Below are positions 41,038 through 48,863 of a stretch of DNA of 64,000 bases, piece after piece. The stretch is from assembly GCA_934539295.1 (NCBI GenBank), contig CAKTCN010000001.1, positions 62,001 through 126,000 of the forward strand. Direction: 5' to 3'. Positions within the stretch are counted from its first letter, which is position 1. The number at the start of each line of letters is the position of its first letter. A program made the translations under genes and the position numbers. Origin of the DNA: an uncultured Allosphingosinicella sp. (GTDB lineage Bacteria; Pseudomonadota; Alphaproteobacteria; Sphingomonadales; Sphingomonadaceae). The notes below the pieces were generated by a model, which worked only from the letters and a program-made list of their open reading frames with translations, was not told the DNA's origin and made no database searches.

Positions 41038-41364
41038 ATGGTGAAAGCTGAATGGGGTACCAAGCGCACCTGTCCGAAGTGCGCGACCCGTTTCTACGAT
41101 CTGGGCAAGGAAGATCCCGTGACCTGCATCGAATGCGGCGTCTCGTGGGAGCCTGAGCCCGTGCTCAAGTCCAAGCAGCCGCTTCCGTTCGAAGTCGCCA
41201 AGCCGGCCGCCAATGCGGCTGCCGCGCCGGATTCGGACCTTGCCGCCGACGACCTTGAACTGGTCGACGAGGACGCCGAAGAGAATCCCGACGACGAAGT
41301 TGATATCGGCGGTGACGAGGATATCGATCTGGCCGGTCCCTCGGACGACGACGAAGAGCGCTAA
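41038..41364 (+). CDS. FYDLN-acid-domain protein
   Basis: The 108-residue protein starts at ATG 41038; the frame is open upstream but not coding. Two zinc-type CxxC pairs (C12/C15 in CPKC and C30/C33 in CIEC) flank the name motif FYDLGKEDPVTC. The C-terminal 45 residues are almost all Asp, Glu and Ala. This matches the alphaproteobacterial family TIGR02300, whose function is not established. It is followed by a short GC hairpin and a tRNA gene. Confidence 0.92.
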   Translation: MVKAEWGTKRTCPKCATRFYDLGKEDPVTCIECGVSWEPEPVLKSKQPLPFEVAKPAANAAAAPDSDLAADDLELVDEDAEENPDDEVDIGGDEDIDLAGPSDDDEER

Positions 41365-41379
41365 TAATCCTCTTGGCAA

Positions 41380-41407
41380 GCGCCGCCTCCTGTCATAAAG
41401 GCGGCGC
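41380..41407 (+). terminator. possible weak terminator after the FYDLN gene
   Basis: GCGCCGCC at 41380-41387 pairs perfectly with GGCGGCGC at 41400-41407 over a 12-base loop, but no T-run follows. It may slow polymerase or separate the mRNA from the tRNA gene. Confidence 0.35.
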
Positions 41408-41448
41408 TCCAACACGGTGCCGCTTCCCAGGCGGTGCCAAAAAGGTTC

Positions 41449-41524
41449 GGGGCCGTAGCTCAGCTGGGAGAGCGTCGCAATGGCATTGCGAAGGTCAGGG
41501 GTTCGATCCCCCTCGGCTCCACCA
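41449..41524 (+). tRNA. tRNA-Ala (anticodon GGC)
   Basis: The sequence folds into a standard cloverleaf: acceptor GGGGCCG paired with CGGCTCC (one G-T), D-arm with GCTCAGCTGGGAGAGC, anticodon stem TCGCA/TGCGA with loop ATGGCAT giving anticodon GGC, and T-arm AGGGG-TTCGATC-CCCCT. The 3' end is ACCA, so CCA is encoded. The gene reads alanine codon GCC. No integrase or attachment site is visible next to it. Confidence 0.97.
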
Positions 41525-41774
41525 CTTCCCGATATGATGAAGATCGAAAGCCGCGCCGGCTTATCGCCTCCGGGTTGAGCGCCTGCTGGCCGGGCTGGAC
41601 TTAGCCGGCATCGCAGCCTGGGTCCGGGCCGCTGCGGGCCATGTTCGAATCAAGCGCATCTGCCGCTGGACAGTGGAACGGCCCGGCATGACGTGTCCGG
41701 TCCGCCACGAATGTCCGGCACGGCCGGGCGGGGGATAACGACCCGGCCCTGCGCGCGCACGGCCGGGCCTCGGG

Positions 41775-42218
41775 TCAGCCGATATCCTCGACCTGGTCCA
41801 GATACTCGCCATAGCCTTGCGCTTCCATCTCGGCCTTGGGCACGAAGCGCAGCGAGGCCGAGTTGATGCAGTAGCGCAGTCCGCCGCGATCGCGCGGGCC
41901 GTCGTTGAAGACGTGGCCGAGATGGCTGTCGCCATGCTTCGAACGCACCTCGATACGCACCATGCCGTGGCTGGCGTCGTGAAACTCCTCGACATTGGCG
42001 ATCGGCTTGGTGAAGCTCGGCCAGCCGCAGCCGGACTCATATTTGTCGGACGAGGCGAACAGCGGTTCGCCCGAGACGATGTCGACGAAGATGCCGGGGC
42101 GCTTCTCATGAAGCAGCGCGCCCGTGCCGGGCCGTTCGGTGCCGCTGTTCTGCGTGATGTGAAACTGCTCGGGGGTGAGGCGGCCGAGCGCTTCTTCGGT
42201 CTTGGCGTAAGTGACCAT
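41775..42218 (-). CDS. msrB: peptide methionine-(R)-S-oxide reductase
   Basis: The 147-residue enzyme reduces methionine-R-sulfoxide in proteins. [10 protein letters not shown] with C64 (recycling cysteine), [10 protein letters not shown] and [11 protein letters not shown] with the catalytic C117 are intact. The usual zinc-binding CxxC pairs are missing: the positions read [11 protein letters not shown] and [10 protein letters not shown], so this is the zinc-free form. It stands alone on the reverse strand; about 250 bases between it and the tRNA contain no supportable gene. Confidence 0.95.
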   Translation of the reverse strand: MVTYAKTEEALGRLTPEQFHITQNSGTERPGTGALLHEKRPGIFVDIVSGEPLFASSDKYESGCGWPSFTKPIANVEEFHDASHGMVRIEVRSKHGDSHLGHVFNDGPRDRGGLRYCINSASLRFVPKAEMEAQGYGEYLDQVEDIG

Positions 42219-42447
42219 AGGGATATCCTTCTGTTTGCAACGATATGGTCACTCGGCGGACGCTCTAAAAGGGCGCGCTGCGCGCGTGCGCGCCAGCCAG
42301 GCGGGCATCGGGCTTTCCCGCCGACAGCCCGGCGTGCAACACAAACGGAATAGCTTCGAAACAGAACCGAAACAGCCAGGCCGCCAAAGGGTAAGCTGTC
42401 CTGCTTAAGCGCCGTTCCAACGGGCCTCATGCCCGGGGGGAAAATTC

Positions 42448-45087
42448 ATGTCGCTTATGCCGCGCCTGTTCCAGGCAACCCTTCCGTTCACCCTGATCGC
42501 CCTGGGCCTTTCGCAGCCGGCGCACGCGCAGGGGGCGGCCGATGCGGACCTGCCGGCCGAGGCACAGGATGAAGAGATCGTCATCACCGGGACCTATGCC
42601 CGAAGCCTGGCAGCCGCGACCGAGACCAAGCGCCAGGCGTCCTTCGGCGTGGACTCGATCAATGCGACGGACATCGGCAAGTTTCCAACCCAGAACGTCG
42701 CCGAGGCGCTTCAGCTGGTGACCGGCGTTGCCATTACCCGGCCGCGCGGTGAGGGCCTTTATGTGAGTGTGCGCGGCCTTGGTCCGCAGTTCCAGAACAC
42801 CCTGCTCAACGGCCGCACGGTCGCGATCAACGACCTAATCGAAAATGGCGGCGCCAATGGCCGCCAGTTCCGGTTCGAGATGCTCCCGGCAGAGTTCGTC
42901 TCGCAGATCGACGTGGTGAAGACGCCGACCCCGGACATGACCGAGGGCGCGCTTGGCGGCAATATCGACGTCCGCACGGTCCAGCCGCTCGACGTGGGCA
43001 ACAAGACCACGCTCAACCTTCGCGCCACCTACACCACGATGACCGAGAAGGTGAAGCCGAACGCAACGGTGATCACCAGCGCGGTCAGCGGCGACGAGAG
43101 CGTCGGCCTGCTGGTCGGTGCGCAATATTGGGGCAAGAACGTGCGCAACGACCGCTGGTACAATACCGGCTGGACGCTCGACCGCTTCACCCCGGTGCTC
43201 GGTGCCGGCTACTACACGCCGACGCGCACGCGCCCGACCGTGGAGACCGAGAAGCGCGAGCGGCTTTCCGCCATCGTGTCGGCACAGTGGCGCCCGTCCG
43301 ACGAACTCGAGACCAGCCTCGATATCCTCGCGACGCGTCTCGATGTCGCCTATGACGAATTCGGCCTCGACATCTATCCCGACGACACCAGCGTTGCCGG
43401 CCACCGTCCGGTGCTGGTGCCGGGATCCTACACGCTGGACGGCGACACGGTGGTGGCCGCGACGATCAACGACGTGCGCTTCATGGCCTCGCGCGAATAT
43501 AGCCTCAATCGCCACGACCTCGTCAGCGTGGGCCTGAAGCAAAGCTGGACGCCCGAAAGCTGGGACATCTCGGCCAATGTGAACTGGTCCTACGCGCACA
43601 GCTTCCACCCCAGCTTTGACGTGGGCACGGTGCGCAGCCGCGCCATGTTCTTCGCGCCGCTCACCTATGATGCATCAGGCGGCTACAAGGTCGTTCCGAC
43701 CTTCACGACCCCGATCGATCCGACCAATGCCGCCAATTACGTCCTCTACCCGTTCAACATCGCGCCGAAGAACAGCAAGGATTGGGACACGTTCGCCCGT
43801 CTCGACGCCGCGCGCGTCATGGACGGCTTCCTCAGCAAGGTCGCGTTCGGCGGTGAATATCACCGCCGTAAGCGCGATTACTGGCGGCGCGACTTCACGG
43901 TCAATCCGGGCCAGGTCCCGCTGACGACCTTCGCGCCCGACGGCTACGAACCCATTCCGTTCGACGATTTGCTGGAAGACGTGCCCGGCAATGCGCCGCG
44001 CAACTGGATCGTACCGATCACCAGCGTCTTCTACGACAGGCTCTTCACCGATGCGGTGGCGAACGCGCCGCTGGCGCCAGGCGACCTGCGCGCATCCTAT
44101 GTCGTCAGCGAGGAAACGGCAGCCGCCTATGTCCGCGCCGATTATGCATTCCCGCTCGGCAGCATCGACGTGACCGGCAATGTCGGCCTTCGCTACGTCC
44201 ACACCGATCAGGTGGCGAGTGGCACGCTGACCATCGGCACCGCGCCGACGCCGGCGAGCTTTCCCAAGACGTTCAACAATTGGCTGCCGAGCTTCAACCT
44301 GCGTGCCGAGTTCACGCCGGAGCTGATCGGCCGCCTTGCCGCCAGCCGCGTGCTCACCCGTCCCAACGTCACCCAAAGCGCGCCGCAGATCAGCGTCTCG
44401 ACCGACGCCGCGACCGGCAGCGGCGGCAATCCGGAGCTCGTTCCCTTCCTTGCCACGCAGTTCGACGCGTCGCTGGAATGGTATTTCGACCGGGCCGCAT
44501 CCCTAACCGGCGCCGTCTTCTACAAGAAGATGGACGATTATATCACCGCGCAGAACATCAATGTGGAGATACCGGGCCGCGGCACGATCCTGCTGAGCAC
44601 GCAGGTCAATGGCGGCGATGCCAAGGTCTATGGCGTCGAGGCCGCCTACAACCAGGTCTTCACTTTCCTGCCCGAGCCGTTCGACGGCCTCGGCATCCAG
44701 GCCTCCTATACCCACACGGAGGTCGAGGCGAGCTACACGGCCGGCGCACGCACGATCACCGATCAGATGAGCGGCCTGTCGAAGAACAGCTTCAACATCG
44801 TCGGCTTCTATGATTACGGCCCGGTCTCGGCGCGGCTTTCCTATGTGTGGCGCGACAAATATCTGTCGAGTTCGGGTAGCACGACCACAACGCCGACCTA
44901 TATCGATGCGTTCGGATCGCTGGACGGCAATTTGTCGTACCGCGTGACGGACAGGACGATGCTGAGCCTTGAGGCGATCAACATCGCCGGCGCCCGCCAA
45001 TATAGCTACAGCGACGACAAGCTGCGCTTCAACGAAATCCATTATTGGGGCCGCACCGTGTTGTTCGGCATCAGGACCGAATTCTGA
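42448..45087 (+). CDS. TonB-dependent receptor coupled to a PI-PLC-like gene
   Basis: The 879-residue outer-membrane receptor begins with a signal peptide ending QPAHAQG. The TonB box/plug onset EEIVITGTYARSLAAATETK, plug elements KFPTQNVAEALQLVTGVAI and LYVSVRGLG, and the barrel end YWGRTVLFGIRTEF place it in the TIGR01782-like group. Unlike the two pectin-locus receptors, it has no uronate operator upstream. Its stop overlaps the next start by one base (TGATG), so the receptor and the phosphodiesterase are translationally coupled; the likely cargo is a phosphorylated inositol or related phospho-ligand (inference). Confidence 0.93.
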   Translation: MSLMPRLFQATLPFTLIALGLSQPAHAQGAADADLPAEAQDEEIVITGTYARSLAAATETKRQASFGVDSINATDIGKFPTQNVAEALQLVTGVAITRPRGEGLYVSVRGLGPQFQNTLLNGRTVAINDLIENGGANGRQFRFEMLPAEFVSQIDVVKTPTPDMTEGALGGNIDVRTVQPLDVGNKTTLNLRATYTTMTEKVKPNATVITSAVSGDESVGLLVGAQYWGKNVRNDRWYNTGWTLDRFTPVLGAGYYTPTRTRPTVETEKRERLSAIVSAQWRPSDELETSLDILATRLDVAYDEFGLDIYPDDTSVAGHRPVLVPGSYTLDGDTVVAATINDVRFMASREYSLNRHDLVSVGLKQSWTPESWDISANVNWSYAHSFHPSFDVGTVRSRAMFFAPLTYDASGGYKVVPTFTTPIDPTNAANYVLYPFNIAPKNSKDWDTFARLDAARVMDGFLSKVAFGGEYHRRKRDYWRRDFTVNPGQVPLTTFAPDGYEPIPFDDLLEDVPGNAPRNWIVPITSVFYDRLFTDAVANAPLAPGDLRASYVVSEETAAAYVRADYAFPLGSIDVTGNVGLRYVHTDQVASGTLTIGTAPTPASFPKTFNNWLPSFNLRAEFTPELIGRLAASRVLTRPNVTQSAPQISVSTDAATGSGGNPELVPFLATQFDASLEWYFDRAASLTGAVFYKKMDDYITAQNINVEIPGRGTILLSTQVNGGDAKVYGVEAAYNQVFTFLPEPFDGLGIQASYTHTEVEASYTAGARTITDQMSGLSKNSFNIVGFYDYGPVSARLSYVWRDKYLSSSGSTTTTPTYIDAFGSLDGNLSYRVTDRTMLSLEAINIAGARQYSYSDDKLRFNEIHYWGRTVLFGIRTEF

Positions 45088-46187
45088 TGGGCATCGGCCT
45101 TGCCACCATCGCTGCGCTGGCGCTTGCCGGCGCAGCGCCGCCCCTGGCGATGAACGATGTCCAGGTCGTCGGCTCGCACAACAGCTTCAAGCGGCCGATC
45201 GCACCAGCCGTCATGGACAGGATCCGGGCCATGGAGCCACGGCTCGCCGACGGGCTCGAATATGATCACGTGTCGATCACCCGGCAGCTCGAAACGGGCG
45301 TCCGGCAATTGGAGCTCGATATCTTCGCCGATCCCGAGGGCGGGCGCTATGCCGATCCCAAGGGCGAGGCCTGGGCGAGGGCGGCGGGCGAGACGACCGG
45401 CTTTGATCGCGCGGCGATGCTGAAGCCGGGCTTCAAGGTGCTCCACATTCCCGACATCGACTATCTCAGCACCTGCCCGACCCTCATCGCCTGCCTGAAG
45501 GAGGTCGATGCCTGGTCGCGGGCGCATCCCGATCACCTGCCGGTCATGATCACGATCAATGCGGCCGACCGGCCTTCGGGGCGGCCCGGCATCTCCGATC
45601 CGCTGCCGCTCGACAACGCGGTCCTGCTCGATGCGCTGGATGCCGAAATCCGATCGGTGCTGCCGGGCAGGAGGCTGATCACGCCGGACGAGGTGCGCGG
45701 CGATGCGGCCAGCCTGCGCGAAGCGGTGCGGACACGGGGCTGGCCCTCCTTGTCGGCGGCGCGCGGACGGATTTACATCCTGCTCGACGTGCGAGATGCC
45801 GTTTCGGACGTCTATCGCGCGGGCCGGCCTTCGCTTGCGGGCCGTGCGATGTTCGGCTGGTATCCGGACGGGCAGCCGGAGGCCGTGGTGCAGATCGTCC
45901 AGGACCCGCTGGTCGACGGCGACAAGATCAGGCGCTGGGTATCGGAAGGAATAATCGTCCGCACCCGCACCGACGCCAACACGGTCGAGGCACGCACCGG
46001 CGATTTCACCAAGGCGGAGGCCGCGATGGCGAGCGGCGCCCAGGCAATCAGCACCGATTATTATCCGGGCGCTCCTGATCCCCTCGGCAAAGGCTTCGTC
46101 GTCTCTTTGCCCGGAAACGCCATCGCGCGCTGCAGTCCCGTGCGCGTAGCCGCGGGTTGCGCGGACCCGGACGCCGACCGACCGTAA
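45087..46187 (+). CDS. calcium-dependent phosphoinositide phospholipase C-like protein, exported
   Basis: The 366-residue protein starts at ATG 45087 overlapping the receptor stop. A short signal peptide precedes VVGSHNSFKRPI with catalytic-type H31. RQLELDIFADPEGG (74-86) and KVLHIPDIDYLSTC (117-130) supply the second histidine and acidic calcium ligands, matching the PLC-like TIM barrel (PF16670-type). It would cleave phosphodiester bonds of inositol phosphate head groups or a related substrate in the periplasm. Coupling with a TonB-dependent receptor suggests scavenging of phosphate from phosphoinositides or phytate-like compounds (inference). Confidence 0.85.
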   Translation: MGIGLATIAALALAGAAPPLAMNDVQVVGSHNSFKRPIAPAVMDRIRAMEPRLADGLEYDHVSITRQLETGVRQLELDIFADPEGGRYADPKGEAWARAAGETTGFDRAAMLKPGFKVLHIPDIDYLSTCPTLIACLKEVDAWSRAHPDHLPVMITINAADRPSGRPGISDPLPLDNAVLLDALDAEIRSVLPGRRLITPDEVRGDAASLREAVRTRGWPSLSAARGRIYILLDVRDAVSDVYRAGRPSLAGRAMFGWYPDGQPEAVVQIVQDPLVDGDKIRRWVSEGIIVRTRTDANTVEARTGDFTKAEAAMASGAQAISTDYYPGAPDPLGKGFVVSLPGNAIARCSPVRVAAGCADPDADRP

Positions 46188-46345
46188 GTGCCTGGAGTCC
46201 GCCGGCTCCTCGACCGCGATGACAAAGAAGGTGGCGGCCACGCCGCCGCCTGCACATGCTGCTGCCGCCGTCAGGGTCGAGTGGCTTGCCGGCCGGGCGC
46301 AGCCGAAGACTTTCCGTTTTCCGCCGACATGGCTAACCGCCCGTC

Positions 46346-47164
46346 ATGATGCGGTTCCGACTTTCAGCACTCGACTTGCCTGCCATGCGCGCGCCAAGTG
46401 TCGCGGCGCTCTGGGCGGGCGGGACGCTCCTGCTTTGGCTTCTCTATACATGTGTCTTCGCTGCTACGCTCGGCGAACCCATCACGCAGGCGCTGACGGA
46501 CGGGGCGGCAAATGTCCTGCCCCTGGCCCTACTGGCAGTGGCTATGCACAGCCTGATCAAGGCGCACGTCATGCGTCGCGCCGTTCCGGTGCAGATCGTG
46601 TTCCATGCTGGCCTGGCCGTCATCTTCGCCACCACCTGGTACGCGCTCGTTCTCGTCATGCTGGCCTTCTTCAAGGGCCTGCAAGGCGGGGGCTTCGGCG
46701 TCGGCGGCTTTTCAGCGATAGCTTTCACCTGGCAGGTTTTCCAAGGCATCATCCTTTACGCAACCATCGCATCGACCTGCTATGCAGTGCGGGGTGGCCG
46801 ACAGGCGGCAGAGGTCGCAATCGTCACGACGCCCCAGCTTGATCGCTATCTGACGCGCCGCGGCGACGAGATGGTGCCGGTCAGCGTGCGGGACATCGTC
46901 ACCATCACCGGCGCCCAGGATTATTCGGAAGTCCAGACGCTCGACGGCAGGCGCCATCTGGTCCGCCTGAGCCTGGGTGAGTTCGAGCGGCGGCTGGATC
47001 CTGCCCGCTTTCTGCGCATCCACCGATCGGCAATCGTCAACTTCGACCATGTGGCGCGTGTTGAGCCGGCGGGCGGCGGGCGCCTGCTTGCCCATATGAC
47101 GACGGGCGATGCCGTCCAGACGAGCCGTTCGGGCACACAGTTGCTGCGCCAGTTCGTCGTCTGA
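46346..47164 (+). CDS. membrane-anchored LytTR-family transcriptional regulator
   Basis: The 272-residue protein has four hydrophobic segments in its N-terminal half (about 20-43, 55-75, 82-108 and 120-148) and a C-terminal LytTR DNA-binding domain (about 165-268, with VRDIVTITGAQDYSEVQT and RFLRIHRSAIVNFDHV). There is no receiver domain, so signal input probably comes through the membrane part. It may control the receptor-PLC pair upstream, as there is only a 158-base gap, but the target is unknown. Two adjacent ATG codons (46346, 46349) can start it; no strong ribosome site is seen. Confidence 0.88.
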   Translation: MMRFRLSALDLPAMRAPSVAALWAGGTLLLWLLYTCVFAATLGEPITQALTDGAANVLPLALLAVAMHSLIKAHVMRRAVPVQIVFHAGLAVIFATTWYALVLVMLAFFKGLQGGGFGVGGFSAIAFTWQVFQGIILYATIASTCYAVRGGRQAAEVAIVTTPQLDRYLTRRGDEMVPVSVRDIVTITGAQDYSEVQTLDGRRHLVRLSLGEFERRLDPARFLRIHRSAIVNFDHVARVEPAGGGRLLAHMTTGDAVQTSRSGTQLLRQFVV

Positions 47165-47264
47165 GGCGTCCATTCGTCGGGTTGGCCGCAGGTTCATGGA
47201 AAAATTCCAACCTCCACGCGGTGGCGGGTGAAGGGAGGCGCGTCTTCCTGATCGGATATTCCCC

Positions 47265-48638
47265 ATGCGCCCTGTTCTCACCCTTCTATGTTCTTTCTTC
47301 CTCTTCCTGCTGACCCCGTCGCCGGCCTACGCCGATGGCGGCACGTTTGCGCCGTGCGCCGATCGATCCGATTTCCCGGAACTGAGGGGCACGGAGTGCC
47401 TTGTCGCCAAGGCGGCGCTTCACCCCGGCGCAAAGGGCGCGCAAGGCGAGGTCGAGCTCTTTGTCCGCAAGTTTCCGGTGGGCGATCGCGCCCGACGACG
47501 CGGGGACGTCTGGTTGATCGCCGGTGGCCCGGGTGAACCCGGCGCTTCCCTTTATCCGCTGATCCACGTCTTCCGCCGGGCATTCCCGCAGCACGACCTG
47601 ATCGTTCCGGACCATCGCGGCACTGGCCGCTCGACCCGGCTCTGCCCTGAACAGGAGGCCATGGACGGCCTGAGCGGATCGAGCCTGGCCGATGCTGAAT
47701 GGGGCGCCTGCATCGGCTTCCTCCATGCCGATGCTCCTCGCGCCCACGCCTTCAACATCACGAATGCGGCACGAGATCTTTCAGGCCTGATCGCCCGACA
47801 TGGCGGTGACGGCGAGTCGCTCGTCTACTCGGTGTCTTACGGTACGCAGCTGGCGCTGCGCATGATGCAGGTCGCGCCGCCCGAACTCGATGGCTTGATC
47901 CTCGACGGCCTGGTGCCGCCAGAGGGAGCGACGCCGTGGGAGCTCAGCCGCAGAACGGCGTTGGTGGACCGCGTTGGGCGCGCAATCTTGAGCGCGGGAC
48001 AGGAGCGAGCCTATCGGCGCCTGCTGACCCGTGCGGATGCGCCGTGGCACTCAACCGTGCCTGGCGGCGACTTGCGAAGGTTCATGGGCTCTCTCCTGAA
48101 CTTCCCCCGGCTGCGGGCACGAATTCCGATGCTCGTGCGCACCTTGTCGCGGGGTGACACCAGACTGCTTGCCCGCACCAGAACCGATCTGGAGGCGACC
48201 TTCGCGGCCATGCTGAAATTTCCACATTCCTCGCCTTCGATCCCGCTCGTGATGCTGATCAGCGCGTCGGAGAATAACAGCAGGCCAGGCCTCACTGCCG
48301 AGACGGTGGCCGATGAGGCAAGGGATGCGCTCTTCACCAGCCCACTTCCCGGCTTCCTGGTCGGCTCCCCCATGCCCCTCTACAAAGCGGACAGATGGCT
48401 CGGGCAATCGCCCGCGCGCCTGCCGCGGACGCTGATAATCCACGGAACGCTCGATCCGAACACGGCCTATGAAGGCGCAATCGCACAGGCGAAGATGCTC
48501 GGGCGGGCGGGGAAAGTAAGCTTCGTGTCGGTTGACAGGGGCGCTCACCTGCTCCCGCTGGTGGCGCCCGACTGCTTTGTTCGAAGCGTGTCACTGTTCG
48601 TCTCGCATCGTACCCCCGCAAAGCGGTGCCGAACGTGA
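47265..48638 (+). CDS. secreted alpha/beta hydrolase (TAP/iminopeptidase-like)
   Basis: The 457-residue protein has a signal peptide ending PAYADGG. The hydrolase fold shows AGGPGEPG (86-93, oxyanion), PDHRGTGRST (115-124), the nucleophile elbow YSVSYGTQLA with S191 in a Ser-x-Ser-Tyr-Gly context, HGTLDPNTAYEG with the acid, and RGAHLLP with the histidine. This is the tripeptidyl-peptidase/proline-iminopeptidase branch; the first elbow position is Ser instead of Gly. It would act in the periplasm, possibly on peptides. Cysteines C32, C45, C127 and C149 could form disulphides. Confidence 0.85.
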   Translation: MRPVLTLLCSFFLFLLTPSPAYADGGTFAPCADRSDFPELRGTECLVAKAALHPGAKGAQGEVELFVRKFPVGDRARRRGDVWLIAGGPGEPGASLYPLIHVFRRAFPQHDLIVPDHRGTGRSTRLCPEQEAMDGLSGSSLADAEWGACIGFLHADAPRAHAFNITNAARDLSGLIARHGGDGESLVYSVSYGTQLALRMMQVAPPELDGLILDGLVPPEGATPWELSRRTALVDRVGRAILSAGQERAYRRLLTRADAPWHSTVPGGDLRRFMGSLLNFPRLRARIPMLVRTLSRGDTRLLARTRTDLEATFAAMLKFPHSSPSIPLVMLISASENNSRPGLTAETVADEARDALFTSPLPGFLVGSPMPLYKADRWLGQSPARLPRTLIIHGTLDPNTAYEGAIAQAKMLGRAGKVSFVSVDRGAHLLPLVAPDCFVRSVSLFVSHRTPAKRCRT

Positions 48639-48810
48639 GGCAAGGAGCATCACATGCTGCTGCCGCATCTTCGCAAGAGTAGAGCTGGGCCTTTGCCACC
48701 CGCCGCCATCATCGGGGATGCCATGTCGCGCGCGGCATGGCCTCCTGGAAGGCGGCGGGCGGGAAGAGTGACCTGGCAGGTCCGGAACCCGCGCACTTGC
48801 CTCTTGACGA

Positions 48811-48824
48811 GATGATGTATCATC
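48811..48824. promoter_or_regulatory. palindromic operator upstream of His-rich receptor
   Basis: GATGATGTATCATC is a perfect inverted repeat of GATGAT with a two-base centre, 39 bases before the receptor start and just after a TTGACG-like -35 element. The reverse complement matches the site at 51182 in 13 of 14 bases. A metal repressor of the Fur/Zur type is the leading guess. Confidence 0.7.
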
Positions 48825-48863
48825 GCCAGAGACGCCGCTCCTGAATGTTCGAGGGGGTAACAA

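Noticed and set aside
41449..41774. Integration site or genomic island at the tRNA-Ala gene
   Set aside because: No integrase, no duplicated tRNA end and no composition change was seen around it.
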